Shown here piece after piece: positions 16,201-25,900 of a stretch of DNA of 64,000 nt. The notes below the pieces were generated by a model, which saw only the letters and a program-made list of their open reading frames with translations, searched no databases and had not been told where the DNA came from. The translations under genes were made by a program, and so were the position numbers. The stretch's first letter is position 1; each line of letters opens with the position of its first letter. Origin of the DNA: Streptomyces sulfonofaciens (GTDB lineage: Bacteria > Actinomycetota > Actinomycetes > Streptomycetales > Streptomycetaceae); contig NZ_BNCD01000005.1 in the NCBI RefSeq assembly GCF_014656295.1, positions 124,001-188,000 of the forward strand, given 5' to 3'.

Positions 16201-16202
16201 AC

Positions 16203-16766
16203 CTAGTCGCTGCCCGCCCGGCACTCGGCGGAGCGCTCGACCGCCCTGGTGTAGGCGGAGATCAGCTTCTTCATGGCGGGGGCGTCCTCCTGGACGGATG
16301 CGTACACCTGCACTGCGGCGTACAACTCGTGTCGAGGACGAGCGGTGTTGACGCAGGAACCAGTCTGCTGCACGGCGCCGGTTCCTGTGTAGAGGAGGTT
16401 GCTGCCGTCTTTCAGTTCGGCCTTTTTCACCTGCGGAAAGGCTCGGGCCACTGACACGACGTCGTCCCGTTCCTCCCTCCACTCCTGACTTGTCACCAGC
16501 GCAAGCTTTCCGTCGACCGCGACATGGCAGTGCACAATGCTCGGGACGGGAGTCGCCTCGTAAGTCTCGATCTTCTTCCCCGGCGGAAGGAACGCCGAGA
16601 CCAGCGCCGGATCCACCGGGACGCCGCACAGGGCCTTCGGTACTTTGTATTCTTTCCGCTCCGCAGGTCCTGAGCATCCCAGGAGTGTGCCCAACGTCGC
16701 GAGCACGCAGACTGTCGCGAATCGGCGGGAGATCAAGGAGAAGCGCCTCTCTTCTGGTCCGGGCAA
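16203..16766 (-). CDS. lipoprotein of the three-gene accessory cassette
   Basis: A 187-residue putative lipoprotein. The N-terminus MPGPEERRFSLISRRFATVCVLATLGTLLGC has a basic n-region, a hydrophobic core and a good lipobox (LLGC). The mature part has paired cysteines (CGV, CHV, SCVNT, SAEC) and resembles small actinobacterial DUF3558-like lipoproteins in layout, but I cannot place it in a family. It is last in a three-gene set, 49 bases after the large WXG-like gene. In T7-effector-like loci such a gene could be an immunity or accessory protein; that is inference. Confidence 0.7.
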   Translation of the reverse strand: MPGPEERRFSLISRRFATVCVLATLGTLLGCSGPAERKEYKVPKALCGVPVDPALVSAFLPPGKKIETYEATPVPSIVHCHVAVDGKLALVTSQEWREERDDVVSVARAFPQVKKAELKDGSNLLYTGTGAVQQTGSCVNTARPRHELYAAVQVYASVQEDAPAMKKLISAYTRAVERSAECRAGSD

Positions 16767-16815
16767 CTGGTCTTTGCAATGCCGGTGGGTGGCTCCGGAC
16801 TCCGTCCTGTCACCG

Positions 16816-19164
16816 TCAGATATCCGTCAAGAGCTCCGGCCCTACTCGCTCCATGTAATCTCCGGCATCCAGGTATGAGCTGTAGGACTCATCCTCTGCC
16901 CAGGTGGCGATGTCTCCCGAGTGCGGGAGCCGGTGAGCTCTGGCTGCTTCCGATGCGGCCCTTCGCGTGTACTTCATGTTGGCTTCTTGGCCCGCCTCCC
17001 AGTTCGCACCCATGGTGGCGCCGGCGTCGTCCTTGGCGCTGCCTTCTGCATCCTGGAACAGCTCCTCAAGGACCATGCTGGTAACCGTTCCCGCGGCACC
17101 GCCGACGCCCGCCCCGACTGCCGGGGTGGCAATGAACGACGTACCCACACCGATACCGGTGCCAATGCCTCCCGAGAGAGCGTTCTTCCATTGGGACACC
17201 GCGTGGTCGTAGTGGTCGTCCTTTTCCGCGGCAGGGCCCGCGATGGCTTGGTTGCGTCCCATGGCCAGGGTTCCGGAGACCTCGCCCGAGTGCCGAGCGA
17301 TCGACCGGACGGTGAGTTCCAGATCGTGGTTGGGGCGCTGGTTCTCCGGCAGGCCGGGGTCCAAGTGGTGGTACATCAACTTGCTCATGTAGCTCTGCTG
17401 GCCCACCTCGACGGCCGCGTACCCCTCTGGGTTCTGGCCGATGGCGAAGAGGAAACGCGCAACGTCGCGGTGGTTCATCTGAGCGAAGGAACCCGCGATG
17501 GGGTACTGCTTCCGGGTTCGGTCCCACGCCTCCTGCTCGTCCACGCTGCTGTGGGCCGAGGGCTCGTCCACGTCCGCAAGGGCGCGATTGATGTCGGGAA
17601 GGTACTCGGAGGCGATCTGCCCCATGCTGTCCGACATGAAGCCGTTCTTCGTCAGGCGCTCGCCGTCGTCGGAGACGGAGGACACGATGCTCTCGAAGAG
17701 CTTGGTCCGACCCTCGTCGTGGGCCGGGGTGTCCATCGTGGGCAGCTCACCTGCCGGGTGCCCGGTGGTAGCGGCTTCCAGGGCCAATGCCATGTTGTTC
17801 TGCCCGGTGTGCAGGGCCTCGCCGTGGGAGTTCACCTCCTGGGGCCAGTCACGTTCCTCGAAGAGGTACTGGAAGTTGGAGAGTGATACCTTCCCCTTCC
17901 TGCCGTTGCCATCCGTGTCACGCTCGAAGGGATTGGCCTGGTCGTCCTTCGAGACGTACTGCTGGTTGAAGAAGTCCGTGGCCGCATCCGGGCTGTTGGA
18001 AAGACCCTTCAGATAACCCGTCAACGGATCAGCCCCGCTGTCCCCGCCGATGTGGTTGAGGAACTGATGGGGGCCGCCGGCGGCGCCGAACTGCCAGGTG
18101 AGGTTGGGGTGTGCACCGTTGTCCGTGAGCTTGCGCTCGGTGGCCATGAGCCGTGTGCCGTAGTCCTTCATGAACCGGTCGTCGTAATCGCCGACACGCA
18201 TGAGGTTGCTCATCACCTGGAAACCCGTGGGCCCGCTGCCGTGGTTGCCGATGCGGGTCTCGCCGAGGCCGATCATGTCGTGTTTCCATCCGGCCATCGC
18301 CGCCGAATCGCTCTGTGAGGCGCTGGCGAGAGTGAGGCTCAGATTGCGCTGGAGTTCGTCGAACCGGTCGAGGCGTTCTCGCGACAGGTGGTGGCACCGG
18401 CCCGGATCGGTGATGCCCGTCCAGAATGCGAGGGTCCCGCGCGGTCCGAGGTCCGTGGCGAACCGCTCGGCGAACACTCCGTCGTGCCCGTACCTGCCGA
18501 GCCCGGCGCTCAGCCGGTCGAACTCCTCGACCGTGAGATCACCGGGATCCCTCCTCGCGAGCCGGGCCAGCTCGTCGGCCTCCTTGAGTGCCCTTGCCCC
18601 CGCGTCGCGGTCGCGGTAGGCGGTGTCCGAGAAGCCGAGGTGGCTCTGGTCGACCAGGGCCTGAAGCACCTCCTTGGCCGACTCGTCGCTGTGCGTCGCG
18701 GCACCGAGGATCCTCTGGACCTCGTCACGCAGGGAGGTGACGTCGGCCTCGTCGTGATCGGGAACCGTCGTCCCGGCCGGGGCCCGGTCGGGGTGCACGT
18801 TCATGGTGACGGTGAATCCGCCGTCGCCCGCGGGGACGACCGCCAGGTTCTTCCTGCGGCCCCGCTCGATCGCCTCCGTCAGTTGCTTCTGGTGGGCCCG
18901 CAACTCCGCGCAGGTGTCCCGCAGCACGTTGCGGATCGACGTCGCCTGCGTGTGCGCGTCCGAGAACTCGCCGGCCGTCTTGAGGATGAACTCCTTCGAG
19001 ACGGTGGCGTTGTACCCGCCCCAGTCGGCCTTTTCCGCCGCGCCTTTGAGGCCCCTGTCCGCGGACTTCCTCAGGCCGTCGAGGTCGTGGACCATCGTCG
19101 TCCAGTCCTCGACGGCAGCGTCGAGGAGGGTGAAGTCGGCGAAGCGGAGCGCATCGAGGTCCAT
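16816..19164 (-). CDS. large WXG100-like protein with glycine-zipper C-terminus (putative T7SS-type effector)
   Basis: A 782-residue protein. The first ~110 residues form a helical-hairpin pattern with a central WGG (KADWGGYNATVSKEF) and helix LRAHQKQLTEAIERG, as in WXG100/ESAT-6 proteins fused to long bodies. The middle is mostly helical with repeated DRF, FGAAGGPHQFLNHIGGDS and HNDVARFLF-type elements. Residues ~660-703 are a Gly/Ala-rich hydrophobic hairpin (GIGTGIGVGTSFIATPAVGAG), then a charged 80-residue tail. Similar Streptomyces proteins are annotated, as I recall, as DUF6571 or TPR-region proteins of unknown role. ATG 19164 shares its A with the TGA of the upstream gene (TGATG). No enzymatic motif was found. 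Confidence 0.75.
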   Translation of the reverse strand: MDLDALRFADFTLLDAAVEDWTTMVHDLDGLRKSADRGLKGAAEKADWGGYNATVSKEFILKTAGEFSDAHTQATSIRNVLRDTCAELRAHQKQLTEAIERGRRKNLAVVPAGDGGFTVTMNVHPDRAPAGTTVPDHDEADVTSLRDEVQRILGAATHSDESAKEVLQALVDQSHLGFSDTAYRDRDAGARALKEADELARLARRDPGDLTVEEFDRLSAGLGRYGHDGVFAERFATDLGPRGTLAFWTGITDPGRCHHLSRERLDRFDELQRNLSLTLASASQSDSAAMAGWKHDMIGLGETRIGNHGSGPTGFQVMSNLMRVGDYDDRFMKDYGTRLMATERKLTDNGAHPNLTWQFGAAGGPHQFLNHIGGDSGADPLTGYLKGLSNSPDAATDFFNQQYVSKDDQANPFERDTDGNGRKGKVSLSNFQYLFEERDWPQEVNSHGEALHTGQNNMALALEAATTGHPAGELPTMDTPAHDEGRTKLFESIVSSVSDDGERLTKNGFMSDSMGQIASEYLPDINRALADVDEPSAHSSVDEQEAWDRTRKQYPIAGSFAQMNHRDVARFLFAIGQNPEGYAAVEVGQQSYMSKLMYHHLDPGLPENQRPNHDLELTVRSIARHSGEVSGTLAMGRNQAIAGPAAEKDDHYDHAVSQWKNALSGGIGTGIGVGTSFIATPAVGAGVGGAAGTVTSMVLEELFQDAEGSAKDDAGATMGANWEAGQEANMKYTRRAASEAARAHRLPHSGDIATWAEDESYSSYLDAGDYMERVGPELLTDI

Positions 19165-19676
19165 CAGCCGTCCCTGCCGTCCTTCCTGCCCGGTTCTCCG
19201 TACACGGGGTTTCGCCCGCCGTGTGCGCCGGCACGCTCGTCGAAGCCCGCGTCCAGCGCGTCGATGCTGCTCATCCGCCGTCCGACGAGGTGGTCGTCGG
19301 TCGCGTGGATCTTCTTGGTGACGGTCATGTGCTGGGAGATGTGCCCGCACGCGTCCCTGAGGGAGCCGAGCTGCTCGTCCCAGCGGGTCGCCACGTGCTT
19401 GAGTCCGCTGCCCAGGGCGAAGCCCTCCCCGGCGAGGTTCCCCGCGGCCTTCTCACTGCTGGGGACCGCTGTGCGGCCCTTCTTCCACAGGTCGTCGTAC
19501 AGCGTGAAGGCGTGCTCGCCGATCTTGGCGAGATCGTCCTGGCCCACCTTGAGGTCGCCGTACCGGCCGGGGCCCGCGGAGTGGCCGCCGCCGGTGTCCA
19601 CGTGGTCGAGCTGCGTGTGCGTCGACCGGCGCTCGGCGGCCTGCGACCTGAGCTGTTCCCATTCTTCCCACGCCAT
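19164..19676 (-). CDS. small ESX-like partner protein
   Basis: A 170-residue, largely helical protein starting MAWEEWEQLRSQAAERR and containing LAKIGEHAFTLYDDLWKKG, LGSGLKHVATRWDEQLGSLRDAC and SSIDALDAGFDERAG. No signal peptide or membrane segment. It sits directly upstream of, and overlaps by one base, the WXG-like large protein, as paired partner or chaperone genes do in type VII effector loci. ATG 19676 is the first sensible start (RBS-like GGGGAGGGG at about 19686-19694 on this strand). Family membership is inferred from size, helicity and context. Confidence 0.7.
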   Translation of the reverse strand: MAWEEWEQLRSQAAERRSTHTQLDHVDTGGGHSAGPGRYGDLKVGQDDLAKIGEHAFTLYDDLWKKGRTAVPSSEKAAGNLAGEGFALGSGLKHVATRWDEQLGSLRDACGHISQHMTVTKKIHATDDHLVGRRMSSIDALDAGFDERAGAHGGRNPVYGEPGRKDGRDG

Positions 19677-20149
19677 GCTGCGCACCCCTCCCCGTGTTCC
19701 CCGGGCGCCCGACGAGGACCGTCCCCGGGAGGGAAGCGTGCACGGTGCCAACCGGTCAGCGCGCCGCGGCGTTCGGCTCCCGACTCCACTGCCGGGGAGT
19801 CCTCTTGGCTCGTCCGCGGCGATTCTTTCCCACCGGTTCCGCCGCACGCCACTCACCCGGTGGGCGGCGAGGCCGATTGTCACTCGTGGCGCCGGCCACG
19901 GCTGACGGCCTCCGCCCGTCCCCGCCGGGCCATGGCGGGCAGGCGGCGGGACCTCGTGTGCTCCACGTTGTCTCAAAGGGGCTGAACGGTGTCCCGTCCC
20001 GTCCGTCCGTCGCGTGCCGCTCGGTCGGGCCGGACACGCCCGGGCCGGCCCCTGGTGCCCGCGGATCCGAGGTGTTCCCGCGTGGGGCGGCGACATCGTC
20101 CCCCGGACGCGGCACGATGGCCGGTGGGACACGTGTGAGGAGGGCTCGG
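19677..20149. other. divergent intergenic region
   Basis: About 470 bases between the minus-strand cassette and the plus-strand PPOX gene. It must hold both promoters. The open frames crossing it are Arg/Pro-rich shadows. I see no clear operator or hairpin. Confidence 0.5.
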
Positions 20150-20629
20150 ATGGAGCGGCGAGTGGACGACGGTGTGGCGGCGGTGGTCCGGAGGCTGGTG
20201 GCGGCCTGCGGGGGACTTGCCGTCGTGAGCACGATCCGGGCCTCGGGCGTGCCCCATTCCACCGTGGTGAACGCCGGGCCGACCGTGCACCCCGTCACCG
20301 GGGAGCCCGCGATCGGGCTGGTGGCCGTTGGCGGTGCGGTCAAGGTGCGGCACCTTCGGCGGGATCCGCGCGCCGTCGTGGTCTTCCGCGACGGGCCCCG
20401 GTGGCTGTCCGTCGAGGGCGACGCGTCGCTCGTCGGTCCCGACGACCCCCACCCCGGTGTGCCCGCCGAGGACGTTCCCGGCCTGCTCCGCGAGATCTAC
20501 CGCGCCGCCGGCGGGGGCGAGCACCCCGACTGGGACGAGTTCGACGCGGTCATGGCCACCGAGCGGCGCACTGCCGTCTACATCGGGATCGGCCGGACGT
20601 ACGGCGTGTACCCGCGCGCCGGCGCCTGA
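20150..20629 (+). CDS. pyridoxamine 5'-phosphate oxidase-fold (F420/FMN) protein
   Basis: A 159-residue split-barrel flavoprotein-like enzyme. Family features are LAVVSTIRASGVPHSTVVNAG, AIGLVAVGGAVKVRHLRRDPRAVVVF and WLSVEGDASLVGPDD, as in TIGR03618-type F420-dependent or FMN-binding PPOX proteins. ATG 20150 follows GAGGAGGG at a good distance. Cytoplasmic; substrate unknown. It stands alone between the accessory cassette and the lectin gene. Confidence 0.8.
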   Translation: MERRVDDGVAAVVRRLVAACGGLAVVSTIRASGVPHSTVVNAGPTVHPVTGEPAIGLVAVGGAVKVRHLRRDPRAVVVFRDGPRWLSVEGDASLVGPDDPHPGVPAEDVPGLLREIYRAAGGGEHPDWDEFDAVMATERRTAVYIGIGRTYGVYPRAGA

Positions 20630-20802
20630 GCCCGGTCCAACGCCCGGAAACGACGCGGCCGCGGGGCCCGTGCCGCCCGCGCCGGAACAGCGGCCACGAC
20701 TGATCGGCGGGGAGCGCGGCGGACTCCGCGGGTCCGGCCGGCTGGGGAAGCGGTCGCCGCCGGGCGGAACGGTCGGCGTCATCTGCCCCGCTGGAGGGCC
20801 TA

Positions 20803-20818
20803 CTTGGTTTAGACCAAC
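20803..20818 (+). promoter_or_regulatory. dre-like dyad and -35 element upstream of the ThuA-lectin gene
   Basis: TTGGTTTAGACCAA (20804-20817) is a 14-base near-palindrome matching the core TGGTCTAGACCA of the DasR element at 11 of 12 positions. A perfect TTGACA (20822-20827) follows immediately, and a second half-site TCTAGACC sits at 20837-20844. This is a typical repressor-over-promoter layout. The likely regulator is DasR or a related GntR protein. The -10 box is not obvious. Confidence 0.6.
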
Positions 20819-20904
20819 ACATTGACATGTACATCATCTAGACCTTTGAATGCCGCGTGCAGGCGTACGTCCCCCAACGGTCGCGCACACGGAAGGCCCC
20901 CCGC

Positions 20905-22149
20905 ATGATCAGATCGCGCACCGAAGTCCCCTTGCGCTGGACACTGCTGAGACTCCTGGCACTGGTCGCCGTGGTGCTCGGCGTCCAGGCCGGACCCGCG
21001 CACAGCGCCCAGGCCGCCACCTCCTTCAAGGTGCTCGCCTTCTACGACGGCACCTACGACGCCGCGCACATCAGCTTCGACCACGAGGCCAACGCGTGGT
21101 TCCCGCAGGCCGGCGCGCAGAACGGGTTCACGTACACCTCGACCACGGACTGGAGCAAGCTCAACACCGCGAACCTGGCCAACTACCAGGTGGTGATGTT
21201 CCTGGACAACTACCCGCACACCGCGTCGCAGCAGTCCGCCTTCCAGACGTACATGGCGAACGGCGGCGGCTTCGTCGGCTTCCACGTCTCGGCGTACAAC
21301 GACGACACGAGTGACTGGCCCTGGTACCACAACACGTTCCTGGGCACCGGCACGTTCCGCAGCAACACCTGGGGGCCGACCTCGGAGACGCTGAGGGTCG
21401 AGGACACCGGCCACCCGGCGACCGCGGGCCTGCCGGCCACCTTCGGGTCCTCGGTCAGCGAGTGGTATAGCTGGCAGAACGACCTGCGGCAGAACCCGGA
21501 CATCGACATCCTGGCGTCGATGGACCCGTCCACCTTCCCGATCGGCACCGATCCCAACCAGACGTGGTACAGCGGCTACTACCCGATCATATGGTCCAAC
21601 CGCAACTACAAGATGGTCTACAACAACTTCGGCCACAATGCCATGGACTACGCGACCAACACCACGCTGTCGTCGACGTTCGCGAGCGCCCAGCAGAACC
21701 AGCTCCTCCTCCAGGAGATGAAGTGGGCGGCCGGGCAGCCCGGCTCGGTGCCCCCGTCCGGGACGGCCACCGGTCCCATCCACGGATACGGCGGCAAGTG
21801 CGTGGACGTCGCCGGCGCCAACGCCGCCAACGGCACGGCGGTGCAGCTCTACGACTGCAACGGCAGCAATGCGCAGAACTGGACCGTGGGCGGCGCCGGT
21901 ACGCTCAGCGCGCTCGGCAAGTGCATGGACGTGAGCGCGGCGGGCACCGCCAACGGCACACTGGTGCAGCTCTACGACTGCAACGGGACCGGCTCGCAGG
22001 TCTGGCAGCCGGGCGCGAACGGCTCCCTGGTCAACCCGCAGTCGGGCAAGTGCCTCGACGCCACCGGGCCCAGTTCCGCCAACGGCACCCGGCTGCAACT
22101 GTGGTCGTGCACCGGGGCGGACAACCAGAGGTGGACCCTGCCCTCCTGA
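20905..22149 (+). CDS. secreted ThuA-like domain protein with ricin B-type lectin
   Basis: A 414-residue exported protein. The signal peptide runs from MIRSRTEVPLRW through LLRLLALVAVVLGVQAGPAHSAQAA. Residues ~38-280 are a ThuA/trehalose-utilisation-like (glutamine amidotransferase-fold) domain with VLAFYDGTYDAAHISFD, GGGFVGFH and EWYSW. Residues ~290-414 form a beta-trefoil lectin with three repeats ending in QxW-type motifs (AQNWT, SQVWQ, NQRWT). The lectin should bind polysaccharide outside the cell; the ThuA domain's activity is not well defined. RBS GGAAGG precedes ATG 20905. The dre-like dyad upstream links it to aminosugar or polymer sensing. Confidence 0.88.
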   Translation: MIRSRTEVPLRWTLLRLLALVAVVLGVQAGPAHSAQAATSFKVLAFYDGTYDAAHISFDHEANAWFPQAGAQNGFTYTSTTDWSKLNTANLANYQVVMFLDNYPHTASQQSAFQTYMANGGGFVGFHVSAYNDDTSDWPWYHNTFLGTGTFRSNTWGPTSETLRVEDTGHPATAGLPATFGSSVSEWYSWQNDLRQNPDIDILASMDPSTFPIGTDPNQTWYSGYYPIIWSNRNYKMVYNNFGHNAMDYATNTTLSSTFASAQQNQLLLQEMKWAAGQPGSVPPSGTATGPIHGYGGKCVDVAGANAANGTAVQLYDCNGSNAQNWTVGGAGTLSALGKCMDVSAAGTANGTLVQLYDCNGTGSQVWQPGANGSLVNPQSGKCLDATGPSSANGTRLQLWSCTGADNQRWTLPS

Positions 22150-22562
22150 GGCCGCCGCACCACCCACCACGCAGTGAGCCGGCCGCGGCCGAGGACGCCG
22201 GCGCCGACGGCTGCGCCCGGTCGCGCCGGCTCCTCGGCGACGCCGCAGCCGTCTGTCGGCACCGCACCGCCCGCAAGGGCGTCACATCCTCGAAGCGGGC
22301 TCTCGAAGCGGGCCCTTGAAGCGGCCGGGCCCCGCGACCCCGGGGCCGCCATCGCTGCGGCGGCGGAAGAACGGTGTCCTCGCCGTCCGGAAGCCGGCGG
22401 CCCACGGGGTCCGTCCTGATGCCCGGTACCCGGTCGCCGACCCGGTGGCGGGTGTGCGCCTCGCGCGCCCGCCCGGCCGGTTCTTGTGCGCCTACCGGCC
22501 GACAGGCGCAACGGCGCCGTCCATGCGGTGCCGTCCCCGTGACGGCCCGTGCCGGGCGCCAG
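22150..22562. other. intergenic region between the lectin gene and tRNA-Cys
   Basis: About 410 bases with no supported gene. A small triplicated motif GAAGCGGGC/GAAGCGGCC occurs at roughly 22290-22328. Everything else looks unstructured. Confidence 0.5.
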
Positions 22563-22634
22563 AGGCCGTGGCGGGAATCGAACCCGCGTAACTCGCTTTG
22601 CAGACGAGTCCCTGAGCCACTCGGGCACACGGCC
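22563..22634 (-). tRNA. tRNA-Cys (GCA)
   Basis: A full cloverleaf on the minus strand. Acceptor GGCCGTG pairs with CACGGCC. The D-arm is CCC-GAGTGGCTCA-GGG, anticodon stem CTCGT/GCGAG with loop CTGCAAA (anticodon GCA), and T-arm GCGGG-TTCGATT-CCCGC. CCA is not encoded. No integrase or att duplication is seen next to it. Confidence 0.95.
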
Positions 22635-22931
22635 GTGTCCTTCGGCGTGTCAGACGCTACGGCCGCCCCGTCGGCCCCTCAAGTCCCCGGCGCGGCCTGC
22701 AATGCGACTGCCATACGGCGTTCACACGCGAGCGGGGGCGGGACGAGCGGGGCACGGGGGAGTGGGACCGTGGGGGCGGGGACGGAAAGGGCGGGGAGGG
22801 CGAAGGTGCGCCCGCCTCTCCGTGCGCGCGGCGCGCACCATCACCGCCACCGCCGCCACCGTCCTCACTCAGTCGGTCAGGTACGGGTTTGTCCACGCCC
22901 CAGGAGACCGGTACCTCCGTATCGTTCCGCC
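22635..22931. other. promoter region between tRNA-Cys and the amidohydrolase
   Basis: Just under 300 bases separate the divergent tRNA and the Tat-exported hydrolase. It is GC- and GGGG-rich with no supported gene or clear operator. Confidence 0.45.
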
Positions 22932-25900
22932 ATGAACCCGTTCATCAAAGGCTTAAGCGATCCAAGTGACCCAAGCGATCCAAGCGACCCAAGTGACCCA
23001 AGTGGCTTACGTGGCTTACCGCGCAGAGGACTGCTCAAGGCGGGACTGGCCGGTGCGGGTGCGGCCGCTCTGCCGCTGCCCGTGGACCGGCGGCCGGCGG
23101 ATGGAGCGGGCAGCGGGTCCGGCGGGGCGCCGAGCGCGCCGGCCGCACCGGCCCCACCGCCCCGGACGGCCGGCGCCACCCGCACCCTCACCTTCCGGCA
23201 GGGCACCAACGCCTCCCTGGCCGTCTCGCCGACCGGCGACCGCCTGATCGCCGAGGTGCAGGGCGTGCTGTGGTCGCTGCCGCGCACCGGCGGCACGGCC
23301 ACCGCGCTGACCGGCCCGGACCTCGACCCGGCCCGGCTCGCCTGGTCGCCCGACGGCTCCCTGGTCGCCGTCTGCGCCTACCGGGACGGCGGCTTCCACC
23401 TCTGGACGATGGCACCGGACGGCTCCGGGCTGCGCCGGCTGACCTCCGGCCCGTGGGACGACCGCGGTGTCTCGTGGTCCCCGGACGGACGGCGCCTCGC
23501 GTTCGCCTCGGAGCGCGGCGGAGACCCCGCGACCGGCTCGCGGTACCGCATCTGGACGGTGGACGTGCGCAGCGGGGAGCTGGTGCGGCTCACCGACGAC
23601 GACGGCGTGGAGGACTACGACCCCGCCTGGCACCCCGGCGGCGGCAAGGTGCTGTTCGTCCGGGCCGGTGCCCGGGGCGGCCGGGAGCTTGCGTCGGTGC
23701 CGGCCGGCGGGGGCCCGGTGACGGTGGAGAGGACCGTGGACAGCGGCACCCTCTCGGGTCCCGCCGTGCACGCGGACGGCCGGATCGCCTACGTCCACGT
23801 CGACGACGGCGTCTACCCGGTGAACCCGGCCACCGCCACGCTGGTGGTCGACGGCGTGCCGGTCACCGACGGCGAGGACGTCTCGCCCCTGCCGCCGTGC
23901 TGGACGGCCGACGGCACGCTCCTCTACGTCGCCGACGGCCGGCTGCGGGCGCGCCGCCCCGGCGGGGCGGCCGGCGCGTCGAAGCCCGAGACGATCCCGT
24001 TCACCGCGTCGCTGGAGGTGCCCCGGCCGCACTACCGCGCAAAGCGGTACGACTTCGACTCCACGGCACCGCGCCCGGTGCGCGGCGTGCACCTGCCCGT
24101 GCTCTCGCCCGACGGCCGCTCCGTCGCGTTCGCCGCCCTCGACGCCCTGTGGGTGCTGCCGATCGGCGGCCGCCCCCGTGCGCTGGTGCGGGCGACCGCC
24201 ACCACGTAGGTCCAGACGCCGTCCTGGGCCCCGGACGGCCGCAGCCTGCTGTACGCGTACGACGGCGGCCCGGGCGGGGACGGTCTGACGAGCGTCCGCC
24301 GCCACTGGCTGCACGACGGCACGGACGAGGTGCTGGCGGGCGGCGGCCGCTACAACCCGGTCCTCTCGCCGGACGGCACCCGACTGGCCTGCCACGACAC
24401 CACGGGCGACCTCGTCATCAGGGACCTGGCCACCGGCGAGGAGCGGACGCTGCTGGCGCCGCTGGGCGGAAACGGCCTGCCCGGGCGGCCGAGCTGGTCG
24501 CCCGACGGGCGGCGTATCGCGTTCAGTGACCGCAACCGCCTCAACCAGCGGTTCCGGGAGGGGTACAACGTCATCCGGGTGGTGGACACCGCCACCGGGG
24601 AGGCGTCGGTCCACCAGCCGATGCCGCACGCTTCGCTGTCCGACCGGGGCAACTCGGGCCCGGTCTGGTCCCCGGACGGGTCGGCCATGGCGTTCGTGAT
24701 GGAGTCCGCCCTGTGGGTGATGCCCGTGTCGCCGCGGGGCGCACCCGCCGGGGCGCCGGTGCGGATCACGGACGAGGCGGCGGACCACCCCTCCTGGTCC
24801 GGGGACTCGCGGCACCTGCTCTACGAGTCGTCCGGCCGGCTGCGGCTGGTGGCCCGGGACGGTTCCGGGGCGCGCACCGTCGACGTGCCGATCCGGTACG
24901 CCCGTGCCGCGTCCCCGCGCCGGGACATCACGCGGGTGCACGCGGGACGGCTGTGGGACGGCACCGGGGAGGAGGTCCGCACGGACGTCGACGTGGTCGT
25001 CGCGGGCCGCCGCATCGTCGCCGTGGAGCCCCACAGGGCCGGGGCCGGCCGAACGGGCGAGAAGCTGGTCGACGCGTCCGCGGCCACGGTCGTCCCGGGC
25101 CTGTGGGACGCCCACACCCACCCCTGGCAGTACACCTACGGCGGCAGGCAGACGACGCTGATGCTGGCCTACGGCGTCACCAGCAACGTCTCGCTCGGCG
25201 GCTTCGCGCACGAGGGCGTCCGGATCCGGGAGTCCGTGGCCGCGGGCCGGCTCGCCGGGCCCCGGCTGTTCAGCACGGGCGAGCTGATCGACGGCAGCAG
25301 GGTCTCGTACAGCATGGGCCGGGCCCACCGCACCCGCGACGGTGTCCGGCGCACCCTGCAACGTGCGGTCGCCCTCGACTACGACTTCGTCAAGACCTAT
25401 GTGCGCGCCCCCGCCTGGATCATGGCCGAGGCGACCAGGGCCGCCCACGACCTGCTCGGTGTCCCGACCGGGAGCCATCTGCTGTCACCGGGCGTCGGCC
25501 TGGGCCAGGACCTGACCACCCACTGGCGGGCCAGCCAGCGCTCGGAGTACGGCCGCGGCCACACCCCGACGGGCCACGCCTACCAGGACGTCCGCGAGAC
25601 GTACGGGGGCGGCGACTTCAAGATGGTCATCACACCGTTCAGCGCGCTGGCGCTGCTCGGTCACGACCCGGCCCTCGCACGCGATCCCCGGGTCACCAGG
25701 CTCATGCCGCCCTGGGACGTCGCCCTCGTCGAGGAGAACGCGGCGCAACCGCCGTCCGCCGCCGTGGTGCGGTCGATGGAGTCGGAGGTCGCCCTCTACC
25801 GGCGCATCCTCGACGGCGGAGGCACGCTCGCCCTGGGCACCGACGCCCCGCTGACGCCCTTCGGCCTCCATCTGCACCTGGCGCTGCGCGTGCTGCACCG

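Noticed and set aside
22563..22634. tRNA-Cys as an integration site
   Set aside because: I found no integrase, excisionase or duplicated tRNA 3' end near it.
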